64,000 nt of DNA from Chloroflexota bacterium (lineage in GTDB: Bacteria; Chloroflexota; Anaerolineae; J036; Brachytrichaceae): positions 62,001-126,000 of the forward strand of contig JAUQQA010000002.1 of the NCBI GenBank assembly GCA_030550095.1. The letters are read 5' to 3'. The position numbers and the translations under genes were made by a program. Below are positions 45,208 through 54,245 of the stretch, piece by piece. The notes under the pieces were generated by a model that had not been told where the DNA came from, ran no database searches, and worked only from the letters and a program-made list of their open reading frames with translations. Position 1 is the stretch's first letter. The number at the start of each line of letters is the position of its first letter.

Positions 45208-47736
45208 ATGCAGGACTCATTGAGAGAAAAGGAGGCGCTTAGCTTCGGCGAGCTGTTGCGCCTGCTCCGTCGGCGGGCAGGCTTAACGCAGCGCGATTTA
45301 GGGATCGCAGTGGGCTACTCCGAGGCCCACATCGCGCGCTTAGAGAGCAACACGCGCACCCCTGATCCCGCGAGCGTGCAGGGGCGCTTCCTTGAGGCGC
45401 TCGGCATCGAAGGCACGCCGGAAGCCGAGCAATTAGTCGCGCTGGCCTACGCGGCGAAGGCGCGCGTGCGTCGGGGGCGTCGTCCTGCATCAGCAGAAAC
45501 GGCAAGGGAGGAACAACCGACAACACCGCTGCTCGCAAAGCCTGCGCTGATCTCGGCACCTACGACCTTGCCCGTGCCGTTGGCGCCGTTGGTGAACCGG
45601 CAGCGCGAGATGGAAGAGCTGCGCGCGTTGTTGCGCACGGCGCGCTTGCTCACCTTGCACGGCAGCGGTGGCGTGGGCAAAAGCCACTTGGCGCTGCACC
45701 TCGCTGTGGCGCTGGCGCCGCAGTTCCAACATGGTGCCTTCTGGGTAGAGCTAGCCTTGATCTCAGACGCGGGATTAGTGGGCGATGCCGTTGCCACGAC
45801 GCTAGGGCTGCGCCCAGCGGGCGCCGATTCACAACAAGAGCTGATCGAGTTCTTGCACAACAAACACGTGCTGCTCGTGCTGGATGGCTGCGAACGCGTT
45901 GTAAACGCGGTGGCCTCGCTTGCGCTGAGTTTGCTGCGCGCTTGCCCACGGCTCACAGTGTTGGTCACAAGCCGCGAGGTGCTCGGGGTGCCCGGCGAGG
46001 TCACCTACATGATCGAGGGGCTTGCAGCCGAGGACGCCGAAACGCTTTTCATAGCGCGCGCGCTCGCTGCGCGCCCTGATTTGGAGCTGAACGAGTCCGA
46101 CCGAGCGCTCATCCGCGAAATTTGCGAGCAGCTTGATGGGCTGCCGCTCGCCATTGAGCTTGCCGCCTCGCGGGTGCGCGCGCTCACTCTTGCGCAAATC
46201 GCGGAGCGACTTGCCGATCGGTTCCGCTTGCTGAGCGGCGGTACACGCCCAGACCTGCCGCATCATCAGACGTTGCGCACCCTCATTGACTGGAGCTACG
46301 ACTTGCTCAGCGAGCCAGAGCGCACCCTACTGCGGCGACTCAGCGTGTTCGTCGGTGGATGGGCGCTGGAGGCCGCTGAGGCGATATGCGCCGACGTAGC
46401 AGGAGAGGCAGAGCACAACGCCGCCGCGCCACAGCTCCCGCCAGAGAGCATCCTCGCTTTGTTGTTGCAGTTAGTCAACAAGTCGTTGGTAGTTGTGCGC
46501 GACGACGATGCCCAGCATCCGCGCTATTTCATGCTCAACACTTTGCGCCAGTATGCCTGGGAGCGCCTCGCGGAGGCGGGCGAAGAAAACACCCTGCGCA
46601 CGCGCCACATGCGCTACTACTTCGACCTTGCCGATCGCATCTTGCCCTTCTTGGGCACTGCGCAGCAGAAAGCTTGGTTGCTCCGCTTTGAACAGGAGAA
46701 GGAAAATTTTCGCGCTGCGCTGAGCTGGGTCGCAGCGGGGCACGGCAGCGAGATGCTGGAGCGCCCTTGGAATGGGCTTCATGCGTTTTGGGCGCGCTGT
46801 GGTTACTGGGCAGAGGGCTTCAAGTGGCTTTCGTTCCTTGCAGAGCACACGCCTTTGCCTACATTGCGCGCCGAGGCGATGTTCGGTGCGGGCTTCTTCG
46901 CGTGGCGCATAGGCGACTATGAACACGCACGTGTCTTGGCACGCGTCGGCAGCGATGCCGCCAAGCGCCTGAGCGACGCGCGCTTGATCGCCCTCTTTCA
47001 CATGCTCAACGGCATCCTCTCCACACACTATGACGAAGCTCGCGCTCATCTTGAAGAGGGACTGCGTGTTGCTCGGCAGGCAGGGCTGAACTCTGAAGCA
47101 GCAGGTCTTTTAGCGTGGTTGGCGAAGCGCACGCGCGTACATGCGGGCGATCTCGCTCAAGCTGAGCACTTCTGCCATGAAGGGCTGCAGCTCGCGCGAA
47201 GCGCCAAGGATCGCTACCGCGAGATTCACTGCCTTGGGGAGCTTGGTTTGGTGTTCATGGAGCGCGGCGACTATCCCACTGCACGCGCACACATCGAGCG
47301 CTGCGTGCAGTTCATGCGCGAGATGGGCGATTCCTCAGGCTTGGCAGATTGGATCATGCCCTTGAGCCAAATCGCGTTCTATCAGGGCGACTTCGAGACA
47401 GTGCGCGCGCTGGTGCGCGAGGGCATCGCACTTCAGCAACGCTTCAGCAGCGGTGAGCTGCTGCCACACTTCCTGATGCTCGCTGGGGTGCTAGCGCAGC
47501 AAGCAGGTCAACTGCACACGGCTGTGCATTTGCTTTCGCAGGCCTCTAAGCTGCGCGCTCACTTGACGCTGCACAACCTACTCGAGCCGCTGCGCTACCA
47601 AGAGCTACGCAGACGCCTCGATGCAGTACGCGCTGTGATGGACGAAGCAGCGTTTGATAGCGCGTGGTACGAAGGGCAGGAGATGAGCGTGTCTCAGGCG
47701 ATTGACGAGGCGCTTGGCGTGTTGGGCGCAGCTTAA
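45208..47736 (+). CDS. XRE-HTH / NB-ARC (STAND) ATPase / TPR regulator
   Basis: 842 residues from ATG 45208; TAGAAT lies at 45180-45185. An XRE helix-turn-helix comes first (FGELLRLLRRRAGLTQRDLG, HIARLESNTRTPDP). The NB-ARC ATPase follows with P-loop LHGSGGVGKSHLA (about 151-160), Walker B HVLLVLDGCERV, LVTSREVLG and the GLPLAIELAASRVRAL motif, then WSYDLLSEPERTLLRRLSVF. The last 350 residues are TPR-like helical repeats. STAND regulators switch on when a ligand binds the repeats and ATP exchanges. Its stop is shared with the convergent xseA (TTAA). Confidence 0.9.
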   Translation: MQDSLREKEALSFGELLRLLRRRAGLTQRDLGIAVGYSEAHIARLESNTRTPDPASVQGRFLEALGIEGTPEAEQLVALAYAAKARVRRGRRPASAETAREEQPTTPLLAKPALISAPTTLPVPLAPLVNRQREMEELRALLRTARLLTLHGSGGVGKSHLALHLAVALAPQFQHGAFWVELALISDAGLVGDAVATTLGLRPAGADSQQELIEFLHNKHVLLVLDGCERVVNAVASLALSLLRACPRLTVLVTSREVLGVPGEVTYMIEGLAAEDAETLFIARALAARPDLELNESDRALIREICEQLDGLPLAIELAASRVRALTLAQIAERLADRFRLLSGGTRPDLPHHQTLRTLIDWSYDLLSEPERTLLRRLSVFVGGWALEAAEAICADVAGEAEHNAAAPQLPPESILALLLQLVNKSLVVVRDDDAQHPRYFMLNTLRQYAWERLAEAGEENTLRTRHMRYYFDLADRILPFLGTAQQKAWLLRFEQEKENFRAALSWVAAGHGSEMLERPWNGLHAFWARCGYWAEGFKWLSFLAEHTPLPTLRAEAMFGAGFFAWRIGDYEHARVLARVGSDAAKRLSDARLIALFHMLNGILSTHYDEARAHLEEGLRVARQAGLNSEAAGLLAWLAKRTRVHAGDLAQAEHFCHEGLQLARSAKDRYREIHCLGELGLVFMERGDYPTARAHIERCVQFMREMGDSSGLADWIMPLSQIAFYQGDFETVRALVREGIALQQRFSSGELLPHFLMLAGVLAQQAGQLHTAVHLLSQASKLRAHLTLHNLLEPLRYQELRRRLDAVRAVMDEAAFDSAWYEGQEMSVSQAIDEALGVLGAA

Positions 47737-48971
47737 GACGCGCTGCGCTCCTCCACGAGGGCGATGAACTCGCCCGCATACACGACGATCTTCACCTTGG
47801 CGCCAAGCGGGACCTCGTGCGGCGCGCGCACAATGTGCCCATCCTCAACACGTCGCACGATGGCGTAGCCCCGCGCTAGCACGGCATGGGGCGAGAGGGC
47901 TTGGAGTCGCTGAGCAAGCGCATGCACTTCGAGGCGCTTGCGTTCAAGGTGGTGGTGCATGGCGCGGTCGAGTTGTGCGCGCAACTGCGCCAAGCGCATC
48001 CGCTGAGCCGCCAAGCGCGCCTCAGGACGCAACAGATGAAGCGCATGCGCGAGCTGTGTCCACCGTTGGCGGACTGCTCTAAGCTGCCGTTCGGCAGCGC
48101 TTTGCAAACGCGCAGCCAGCTCGTCCACCTGTTGGCGCAGTTCAGCAACGTCGGGCGTGAGCATTTCGGCAGCAGCCGAAGGTGTGGGTGCGCGCTGGTC
48201 AGCAGCGAAGTCGGTGAGCGTCACGTCAATCTCGTGCCCCACACCGCTGATCACAGGGATGTTCGATCGCGCCACCGCGCGCACCACATGCTCGTTGTTG
48301 AAGGCAGAGAGGTCCTCTGCGGAGCCACCGCCACGCGCGACGAGAATCACATCAGGACGCAGCTCACCCTGCAAGGCATTGAGCCGTTTCAGCGCGCGCA
48401 CAATCTGCGCTGGTGCCTCTTCGCCCTGCACCAACGTGGGCGCAAGCACCACCGTGAGGAGGGGGTATCGCCGACGCAGCACGTTGAGCACGTCCTGGAG
48501 CGCAGCGCCTGTGGGCGAAGTCACAATGCCGAGCACACGAGGGAAGGCGGGGAGCGGGCGCTTGCGCGCGGGGTCGAAAAGCCCTTCTGCGGCAAGTTGC
48601 TGCTTCAGCGTCTCGAGCGCGCTTTGCAGGGCACCCGCGCCTTGCAGCGCCATTGCGGTTGCATAGAGCTGATACTGCCCATCGCGCTCATACACGCCGA
48701 GGTTGCCGCGCACGATCACGGCGTCGCCCACTTTTGGCATGAAGCTCAAGCGCAGTGCCCAGTTGCGCCACATCACGCAACGGAGTTGGGCATGCGCGTC
48801 TTTGAGCGTGAAGTAAAGATGACCAGAGGTAGGGCGCGAGATTTGCGCGATCTCGCCTTGCACACGCACGTCGTAGAGTTCGGGGTCGCCTTCGAGCAAG
48901 GCCTTAACGTACTCCGTCAAAGCGGAGACGCTCCACGGCGGCTTTGGCGCCCACTCAAACGTCGTGTTCAT
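47733..48971 (-). CDS. xseA: Exodeoxyribonuclease VII large subunit
   Basis: 412 residues. An OB-fold N-terminus is seen (VSALTEYVKALLEGDPELYDVRVQGEIAQI, SGHLYFTLKDAHAQLRCVMWR), then the catalytic core with GIVTSPTGAALQDVLNVLRRRYP, RGGGSAEDLSAFNNEHVVRA and GVGHEIDVTLTDFAADQRAPTPSAAAE. It degrades single-stranded DNA together with XseB. The small-subunit gene usually follows xseA directly; here the 3' neighbour is convergent, so xseB lies elsewhere or is absent. It starts 4 bases inside the XdhC gene (ATGA). Confidence 0.95.
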   Translation of the reverse strand: MNTTFEWAPKPPWSVSALTEYVKALLEGDPELYDVRVQGEIAQISRPTSGHLYFTLKDAHAQLRCVMWRNWALRLSFMPKVGDAVIVRGNLGVYERDGQYQLYATAMALQGAGALQSALETLKQQLAAEGLFDPARKRPLPAFPRVLGIVTSPTGAALQDVLNVLRRRYPLLTVVLAPTLVQGEEAPAQIVRALKRLNALQGELRPDVILVARGGGSAEDLSAFNNEHVVRAVARSNIPVISGVGHEIDVTLTDFAADQRAPTPSAAAEMLTPDVAELRQQVDELAARLQSAAERQLRAVRQRWTQLAHALHLLRPEARLAAQRMRLAQLRAQLDRAMHHHLERKRLEVHALAQRLQALSPHAVLARGYAIVRRVEDGHIVRAPHEVPLGAKVKIVVYAGEFIALVEERSAS

Positions 48972-50011
48972 GCTTTGCCGTTGCGCGCGGCGACGATTTG
49001 CGCCATGGCGGCGAGCGCGATCTCCTCGGGAGTGCGCGCGCCGATGTCTAGCCCGAGCGGCGCGTGGATGCGCGCGACTTCTGCCTCGCTGAGCCCTGTG
49101 CGCAGCAAGCGCTCGCGGCGGGCGGCGTGGGTTTTTCGGCTGCCCAAAGCGCCCACGTAGAACGCAGGGCTGCGCAGCGCGATTTGCAAGGCAGGATCGT
49201 CGAATTTGCTGTCGTGCGTGAGCACAACGACGGCGGTGTTGCTGGTGAGCGCGATGCGCTGGAGCGCGTGCTTGGGGTGCTCCACAAGCAGCGCATCGGC
49301 ATGTGGGAAGCGCTCGCGGTTGCAGAACACGGCGCGCGGGTCGATCACCGTCACGCGGTAGCCCAGCGCCTTCGCAAGCGCGGTGAGCGCAATGGCGATG
49401 TGCACCGCGCCGATCACGACAAGGTGCGGCTGGGCAGGCGTGAGGTCGAGGAAGACGGTATGCGGCGCCTCGCCGATGAATACCTCTGTGCGGCGTGGCT
49501 GCGATGTCGCAAGCGCAGCGGCAGCGAGTTCTTGCAGCGCACTGCGTGCATCAGGGGGCAGAGCTGGATGCGCGAACCAAACCTCGTTCGGCTCTGCGAG
49601 CGCCAAACAAGAGCCTTGCAGCTCACCGTCGAGCAACATGACCATGACGAGCGCGCGATCTTCTTGCAGCGCGCGCGTCCACGCCTCTGCCAGCGCAGGA
49701 TGCAGTGGCTCAACGAGCACCTCGATCGTGCCGCCGCACGCCAAGCCAACCCGCTCAAAGGCGGTCTCATCGGCGACGCCAAAACGCAGCAACTGCGGCT
49801 GACCACTGGCGAGCACTGCAAGCCCGCTTTCGATCACCGCACTTTCCACACATCCGCCGCTCACTGAGCCGACCACGGCTTGATTGGCAGTGAGCGCAAG
49901 TTTCGCCCCTAACCCGCGAGGAGCAGACCCCCACGTAGCGACGACGGTGGCGAAGGCAACGCGCTCGCCTTTTGCCAGCCATTGCAACGCTTGGGGCGCA
50001 ATGTCGCGCAT
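48968..50011 (-). CDS. XdhC/CoxI-family protein
   Basis: 347 residues with the two-part XdhC pattern: an N-terminal XdhC_CoxI domain (VATWGSAPRGLGAKLALT, VVGSVSGGCVESAVI, LACGGTIEVLVEPL) and a C-terminal Rossmann domain (HLVVIGAVHIAIALTALAKALGYRVTVIDPRAVFCNRERFP, VVLTHDSKFDDPAL, YVGALGSRKTHAARRERL). Family members insert or sulfurate molybdenum cofactor for xanthine and CO dehydrogenases. No molybdoenzyme genes are in the window. It sits in a coupled run: peptidase, unknown, XdhC, xseA. Confidence 0.9.
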   Translation of the reverse strand: MRDIAPQALQWLAKGERVAFATVVATWGSAPRGLGAKLALTANQAVVGSVSGGCVESAVIESGLAVLASGQPQLLRFGVADETAFERVGLACGGTIEVLVEPLHPALAEAWTRALQEDRALVMVMLLDGELQGSCLALAEPNEVWFAHPALPPDARSALQELAAAALATSQPRRTEVFIGEAPHTVFLDLTPAQPHLVVIGAVHIAIALTALAKALGYRVTVIDPRAVFCNRERFPHADALLVEHPKHALQRIALTSNTAVVVLTHDSKFDDPALQIALRSPAFYVGALGSRKTHAARRERLLRTGLSEAEVARIHAPLGLDIGARTPEEIALAAMAQIVAARNGKA

Positions 50012-50014
50012 GGC

Positions 50015-50338
50015 TCAAGCCTCCGAACCTTGCGCCAGCAGCGCGGTCGCGATGTACTCCCACTCTGCTTCCAGGTCGCCTTGAAAAACGGGCTTCCGAG
50101 CGCGGCGATACCAGTAGCTAGCGTTGCTCATGTCGCCCTCTTTGCGATGGAGGTAAGCATGTACCCAAGCTCCATCTGCGTCGTCCTGTTGCTGAGCGCA
50201 GGCGTGTGCGCGATGCCAATCGCCTTTCGCATCCCACCATAGCGCTTGCAGAGCGAGGCTCAATGCAGGTGGTGGTTCCGCTTGGCTCAACGTTTGACGG
50301 AAAGCGTTCAGGTTCATGGTGTCGCGGAGGCTGTTCAC
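50015..50338 (-). CDS. Conserved small unknown protein
   Basis: 107 residues if GTG 50338 is used, which overlaps the peptidase stop by 4 bases (GTGA); ATG 50317 is the alternative start. The core (ALSLALQALWWDAKGDWHRA, GAWVHAYLHRKEGDMSNASY, WYRRARKPVFQGDLEAEWEY) is conserved in many bacteria as an unnamed short helical protein with a TPR-like feel. No signal or membrane segment. Its function is unknown; it is cotranscribed with the M20 peptidase and XdhC. Confidence 0.75.
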   Translation of the reverse strand: MNSLRDTMNLNAFRQTLSQAEPPPALSLALQALWWDAKGDWHRAHACAQQQDDADGAWVHAYLHRKEGDMSNASYWYRRARKPVFQGDLEAEWEYIATALLAQGSEA

Positions 50339-51714
50339 GGCAAACGCGCGAATTCGTCGATCAGCGCGCCGATGTAGCGCATGCCGTCATAGTAGTTTTG
50401 CAGGATTGCGTTTTCGTTAGGCGAGTGAGCACGCGAATCCGCGTGGGCGATCCCAGCGCACACCACAGGCACACCGCCAATAAACGACGAGAGCGAGTAC
50501 ATGGGGCCGCTGCCAGGGCTGAGCAACACCTTGACCGGCTGTTGACCATACACGCGCTGCGCCGCGCGCTCAGCCGCTTTCACCATTGGTGAGTTTACAT
50601 CGCTGATCTCAGCGCGGTAGCCGCCGAGGAAGTGGATCTCGACGTCGTTGAAGCCATGTCGGTCAAGGTGCTTGCGCAGCAAGTCGAGCACGATCTCGGG
50701 CGTAAGGTTGGGCACTAATCGAAAGTCGATCTTGGCGCTTGCCACGGCGGGAAGCACGGTCTTGACGCCAGTGCCTTGCCAGCCGCTGCTCAAACCGCAA
50801 ATAGTCGCTGTTGGCGCGAAGAAGAGCCGCTTCACAGCATCAAAGCCGCTCACGCCCGTCACGAACGATTGAATGCCCCACTTCGCCTTGATCTCTTCTT
50901 CCTCGAAAGGCATGGCGCGCAGCACTGCTTCTTCTTCGGGCGTGAGCGCGCGCACATGATCGTAATACCCCTCGATGAGGATGCGCTCGTCTGCGCTCTT
51001 GATGGTGTTCAACGCCCAAACCAGGCGCCAGGCTGCGTTGGGGGCGAGCGCTGCGTTGGAGGAATGCAAATCGTGGCTAACGCCGCGCACGCGCAGTTCC
51101 ACGTAGCAAATGCCCTTCACGCCCATAGTGAGCGTGAACCGTCCCTTTTCGTCGAAGCCGCCAAATTCCCACAAGCACCCGTCCATCGGACGACCGTCGG
51201 GCTTCATCAGCCATGGCTTGTGTTGCTCCACCCAGGCGTGAAGATGCGGGCTGCCGATTTCCTCCTCACCCTCGATGAGCCACTTGATCTTGAAGGGCAG
51301 TTTGCCTTGCGTGGCGAGCCACGCCTCAATCGCATGAATGCGCGTGACCAGCTCGCCTTTGTCATCGCTCGCGCCACGCGCGTAGATGCGTCCCTCGCGG
51401 ATGGTTGGCTCAAAAGGTGGCGACTCCCACAGCTCGAGCGGCTCAGGGGGTTGCACGTCGTAGTGGTTGTAGATGAGCAACTCTTTATCGCCCTCGCCCA
51501 GTTCTGCCCACACCACAGGAGGCGCATCACCTTCGGTGGGCACGATCTGCACGTTGGCGCCGAGCTCAGCAAGGCGCCGCGCAACCAGAGCTGCCATCTC
51601 GGCAATACCTTGACCCGTAGCTGCAACGCTGGGTTGGCGTAAGAAAGCCTTGAAGTCCTCAAGCAGGCGTTCGCGGTTAGCGAGAAGGTAAGCGTCGAAC
51701 GCTTGGGCGTCCAT
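50335..51714 (-). CDS. M20-family dipeptidase
   Basis: 459 residues from ATG 51714. The M20 metal-binding residues are visible: LLIYNHYDVQP, YARGASDDKGE, WLIEGEEEIGSPHL and a late AHADSRAHSPNENAIL. The dimerisation domain includes HDLHSSNAALAPNAAWRL. It matches the carboxypeptidase/dipeptidase group related to CNDP dipeptidases and would cleave short peptides or peptide-like compounds in the cytoplasm. Minus-strand TATCAT ends 7 bases before the ATG, so the mRNA is probably leaderless. It heads a four-gene operon running into xseA. Confidence 0.92.
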   Translation of the reverse strand: MDAQAFDAYLLANRERLLEDFKAFLRQPSVAATGQGIAEMAALVARRLAELGANVQIVPTEGDAPPVVWAELGEGDKELLIYNHYDVQPPEPLELWESPPFEPTIREGRIYARGASDDKGELVTRIHAIEAWLATQGKLPFKIKWLIEGEEEIGSPHLHAWVEQHKPWLMKPDGRPMDGCLWEFGGFDEKGRFTLTMGVKGICYVELRVRGVSHDLHSSNAALAPNAAWRLVWALNTIKSADERILIEGYYDHVRALTPEEEAVLRAMPFEEEEIKAKWGIQSFVTGVSGFDAVKRLFFAPTATICGLSSGWQGTGVKTVLPAVASAKIDFRLVPNLTPEIVLDLLRKHLDRHGFNDVEIHFLGGYRAEISDVNSPMVKAAERAAQRVYGQQPVKVLLSPGSGPMYSLSSFIGGVPVVCAGIAHADSRAHSPNENAILQNYYDGMRYIGALIDEFARLP

Positions 51715-51752
51715 GAGGGCAATGATACGAGCGAATGTGGTAGAACTCTTGT
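51715..51752. promoter_or_regulatory. Divergent leaderless promoters in 38 bases
   Basis: The gap between two divergent start codons holds minus-strand TATCAT (51727-51722; 7 bases before ATG 51714) and plus-strand TAGAAC (51741-51746; 6 bases before GTG 51753). The -35 regions must lie over each other or inside the opposite gene. Confidence 0.5.
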
Positions 51753-53447
51753 GTGTCGGAGCGAACCTCACCCACGACCAAGCGACCGCCCGAGCGAGAG
51801 CAGGCGCTACGCAAGGCTTTGCAGCGCACGCGCAAAGAGCTTGCTGCCCTGCGCGAGATTCTGCTCTCAGTAAACGCCACCGCCGACCTGCGCACCATCC
51901 TCAACCGCATTGCACAGACCACCACGCGCGTGATGCGCGTTAACTCCACATCTATTTACCTGCTCGACCACGCAACTCAACGCCTCATTCTGAAAGCCAC
52001 GACGGGCCTGTTCCCGCAGGCGGTGGACCACAGCTACTTGAACATGGGCGAGGGGTTGACTGGCTGGGCGGCGCAACACCGACAAGTCGTCGCCGTGCGA
52101 GATGCGCAGCGCGACCCGCGCTTTCACGAGATCCCCGATACGCGTGAACGCTCCTTCAAATCGCTCATGGCGGTGCCCCTGGTGAGCCAAGATCGCGTCA
52201 TTGGTGCGATGAACGTGCAGACCTACCGCCGCCACACCTGGACGCCCACCGAGATCGAGTTCGTCTCGCTGATCGGCGAAGTGGTGGCTGGATTGCTGGA
52301 GCGCGCCATGCTCCAAGAGGAAAGCGAGCGCAAAATGCGCGAGCTGCAAGCGGTTGCTGAGGTGAGCCGTGCTGTCATCTCGCCGCTTTACTTAGACGAC
52401 ACCTTGCGCGTCGTCGCGGAGATGGGCGCGCGCGCCGTGAATGCGCAGCGCTGCTCGGTGTTGTTGCTCGACGAGGCAACGCAAACATACCAGCCGCGTG
52501 CAGTTTGGGATGCGGAGACCCACGTGCCGCTAGAGCCAGCGTGGGCGCTCGGCGCCATGCCGCTTACAGAGGCGCAGCAGGCCTGCTTGCAGCGCGGCGA
52601 GCCGGTGCTTGTGGCGCGGGTCTCTGGGGCGCTCCAAAACGAGCTCGGTGAATGGGCAGCGCGTGCAGGCGTTCAAACGTTGCTGTGCGTGCCCATGCAG
52701 GTGCGCGAGCGCTTGATCGGCTTGCTCAACATGTGGGCGCGTGATGGTCGCAGCTTTGGTGAGGCGCAGATCGCGCTGTGCAGCACGCTGGCAAATCAGA
52801 TCGCGCTCGCTATTGAGAACGCCCACTTGATCGGTAACGCCGCCATCGTGCGTGAGATGAACCACCGCGTGAAGAACAACCTGCAGAACGTGGTGATGCT
52901 GCTCCAAATGCAGCTCCACGAAGCGGAGCACCGTCCCTCCGCAAAGGAGCTGCTGCAAGAGAGCATCAATCGCATCATGACCATCGCCGCAGTGCACGAT
53001 GCGCTTGCCCAGGAGGGATTGCGACTGGTGAACGTGAAAGACGTGCTTACGCGCGTAGCACAGCTCACGCGCGCCAACATGACGCGCCCTGACCTTGCGC
53101 TCAACGTCGAAGTGTGCGGCGACGCGCTGCGTCTAAGTTCGCGCGCGGCGACGGCGCTGGCACTGTGCGTCAATGAGTTGCTTCAGAACGCCATTGAGCA
53201 CGCCTTCCCTGGTCGGCAACAGGGCAGCATTGAGATTCGCTTGATAGACCTTGGCGGTGAGCTTGAAGTGGAAGTGCGCGACGATGGCGTGGGCATCAGC
53301 GAGCAGTTGCCCTCAAGCTTGGGGCTGAACATTGTGGAGATGTTGGTGCACGAGGACCTACGCGGCACGTTCACGCTGCGCCGTGATGCGCACGGCACTG
53401 TAGCGACCATCCGCGCGCCGTTTCGGCTTTTGGACGTGGGGGCTTAG
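51753..53447 (+). CDS. GAF-GAF sensor histidine kinase (HisKA_2 type)
   Basis: 564 residues from GTG 51753. A short coiled coil ([20 protein letters not shown]) leads into two GAF domains at about 45-195 and 210-360 ([39 protein letters not shown]). The HisKA_2 box has the phospho-acceptor at H371 in [16 protein letters not shown], then the ATPase with N-box [16 protein letters not shown] and G-box [21 protein letters not shown]. There are no membrane spans, so it senses a cytoplasmic signal. No response regulator lies next to it. The stop is shared with the ABC ATPase gene. Confidence 0.92.
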   Translation: MSERTSPTTKRPPEREQALRKALQRTRKELAALREILLSVNATADLRTILNRIAQTTTRVMRVNSTSIYLLDHATQRLILKATTGLFPQAVDHSYLNMGEGLTGWAAQHRQVVAVRDAQRDPRFHEIPDTRERSFKSLMAVPLVSQDRVIGAMNVQTYRRHTWTPTEIEFVSLIGEVVAGLLERAMLQEESERKMRELQAVAEVSRAVISPLYLDDTLRVVAEMGARAVNAQRCSVLLLDEATQTYQPRAVWDAETHVPLEPAWALGAMPLTEAQQACLQRGEPVLVARVSGALQNELGEWAARAGVQTLLCVPMQVRERLIGLLNMWARDGRSFGEAQIALCSTLANQIALAIENAHLIGNAAIVREMNHRVKNNLQNVVMLLQMQLHEAEHRPSAKELLQESINRIMTIAAVHDALAQEGLRLVNVKDVLTRVAQLTRANMTRPDLALNVEVCGDALRLSSRAATALALCVNELLQNAIEHAFPGRQQGSIEIRLIDLGGELEVEVRDDGVGISEQLPSSLGLNIVEMLVHEDLRGTFTLRRDAHGTVATIRAPFRLLDVGA

Positions 53448-54172
53448 CGCGCGCTCAGCTCAGCAAGGCTGGCCTCAAGCCGCACGTCCTCGATCAGCTT
53501 GCCCTCGCGCAGGCGGAAGACGCGATCGGCAATGCCCACCATCTCCTCGCTATGCGTCACCATCACAAGATTCTTGCCCGCTTGGCGCGTCAGCGCATCG
53601 AGCAGTTGCAACACTTGCTGCCCTGTGTCGTAGTCAAGGTTGCCTGTCGGCTCATCGGCGAGCACCACGAGCGGATCGTTGATCAACGCGCGGGCGATTG
53701 CGACACGCTGTTGTTCGCCTCCACTCAGGCGCTCTGGGAAGGCATGCATGCGATGCGCAAGCCCCACCTGCTCGAGGAGCGCTTCAGCACGCTGCCGCGC
53801 CGTGTGCGTCGGTTGACCCCCTAGTTCTAACGGCAGCATCACGTTTTCGAGCGCAGTGAGCGTTGGGATCAGGTTGAACGCTTGAAAAACGAACCCGATG
53901 TTGCGCCTGCGGAAGAGCGTGCGCGCGTGATCGTCGAGGCGGTTGATGACCTGACCGCCTATGCGGATTTCACCTGCAGTGGGCGCATCAATGCCGCCGA
54001 TCAAGTTCAACAAGGTGCTTTTGCCGCTGCCGCTCTTGCCCAGAAGCACAACAAACTCGCCACGCTTGAACGATGCGCTAACTTCGTGCAGCACAGTGCG
54101 GCGTTGACCGCCTTCTTCGTAGGTCTTCGTCACACGCTCGAGCTGAATCATCACCTCTGGGTCGCCCATCAC
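53444..54172 (-). CDS. ABC transporter ATP-binding protein (LolD/MacB type)
   Basis: 242 residues counted from GTG 54172 (ATG 54169 is the alternative). Walker A is [19 protein letters not shown]-loop [18 protein letters not shown], signature [16 protein letters not shown], Walker [14 protein letters not shown] and the switch His in VMVTHSEE. The pattern fits LolD/MacB/FtsE-like ATPases that work with FtsX-type permeases for lipoprotein, peptide or toxin export. No permease gene is adjacent. Minus-strand TACAAT (54186-54181) ends 8 bases before the GTG. Confidence 0.92.
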   Translation of the reverse strand: MMGDPEVMIQLERVTKTYEEGGQRRTVLHEVSASFKRGEFVVLLGKSGSGKSTLLNLIGGIDAPTAGEIRIGGQVINRLDDHARTLFRRRNIGFVFQAFNLIPTLTALENVMLPLELGGQPTHTARQRAEALLEQVGLAHRMHAFPERLSGGEQQRVAIARALINDPLVVLADEPTGNLDYDTGQQVLQLLDALTRQAGKNLVMVTHSEEMVGIADRVFRLREGKLIEDVRLEASLAELSAR

Positions 54173-54230
54173 GCGACGCGATTGTAGTCAGCGCAGAATA
54201 GAAAATGAGCTGCTTCCCAAAGGCCCTCCG

Positions 54231-54236
54231 TAAAAT
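54231..54236 (+). promoter_or_regulatory. -10 hexamer for the ProRS-like gene
   Basis: TAAAAT ends 9 bases before ATG 54246. Together with TACAAT on the minus strand at 54181-54186 it marks a divergent promoter pair. Confidence 0.5.
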
Positions 54237-54245
54237 GAAAGCCTC

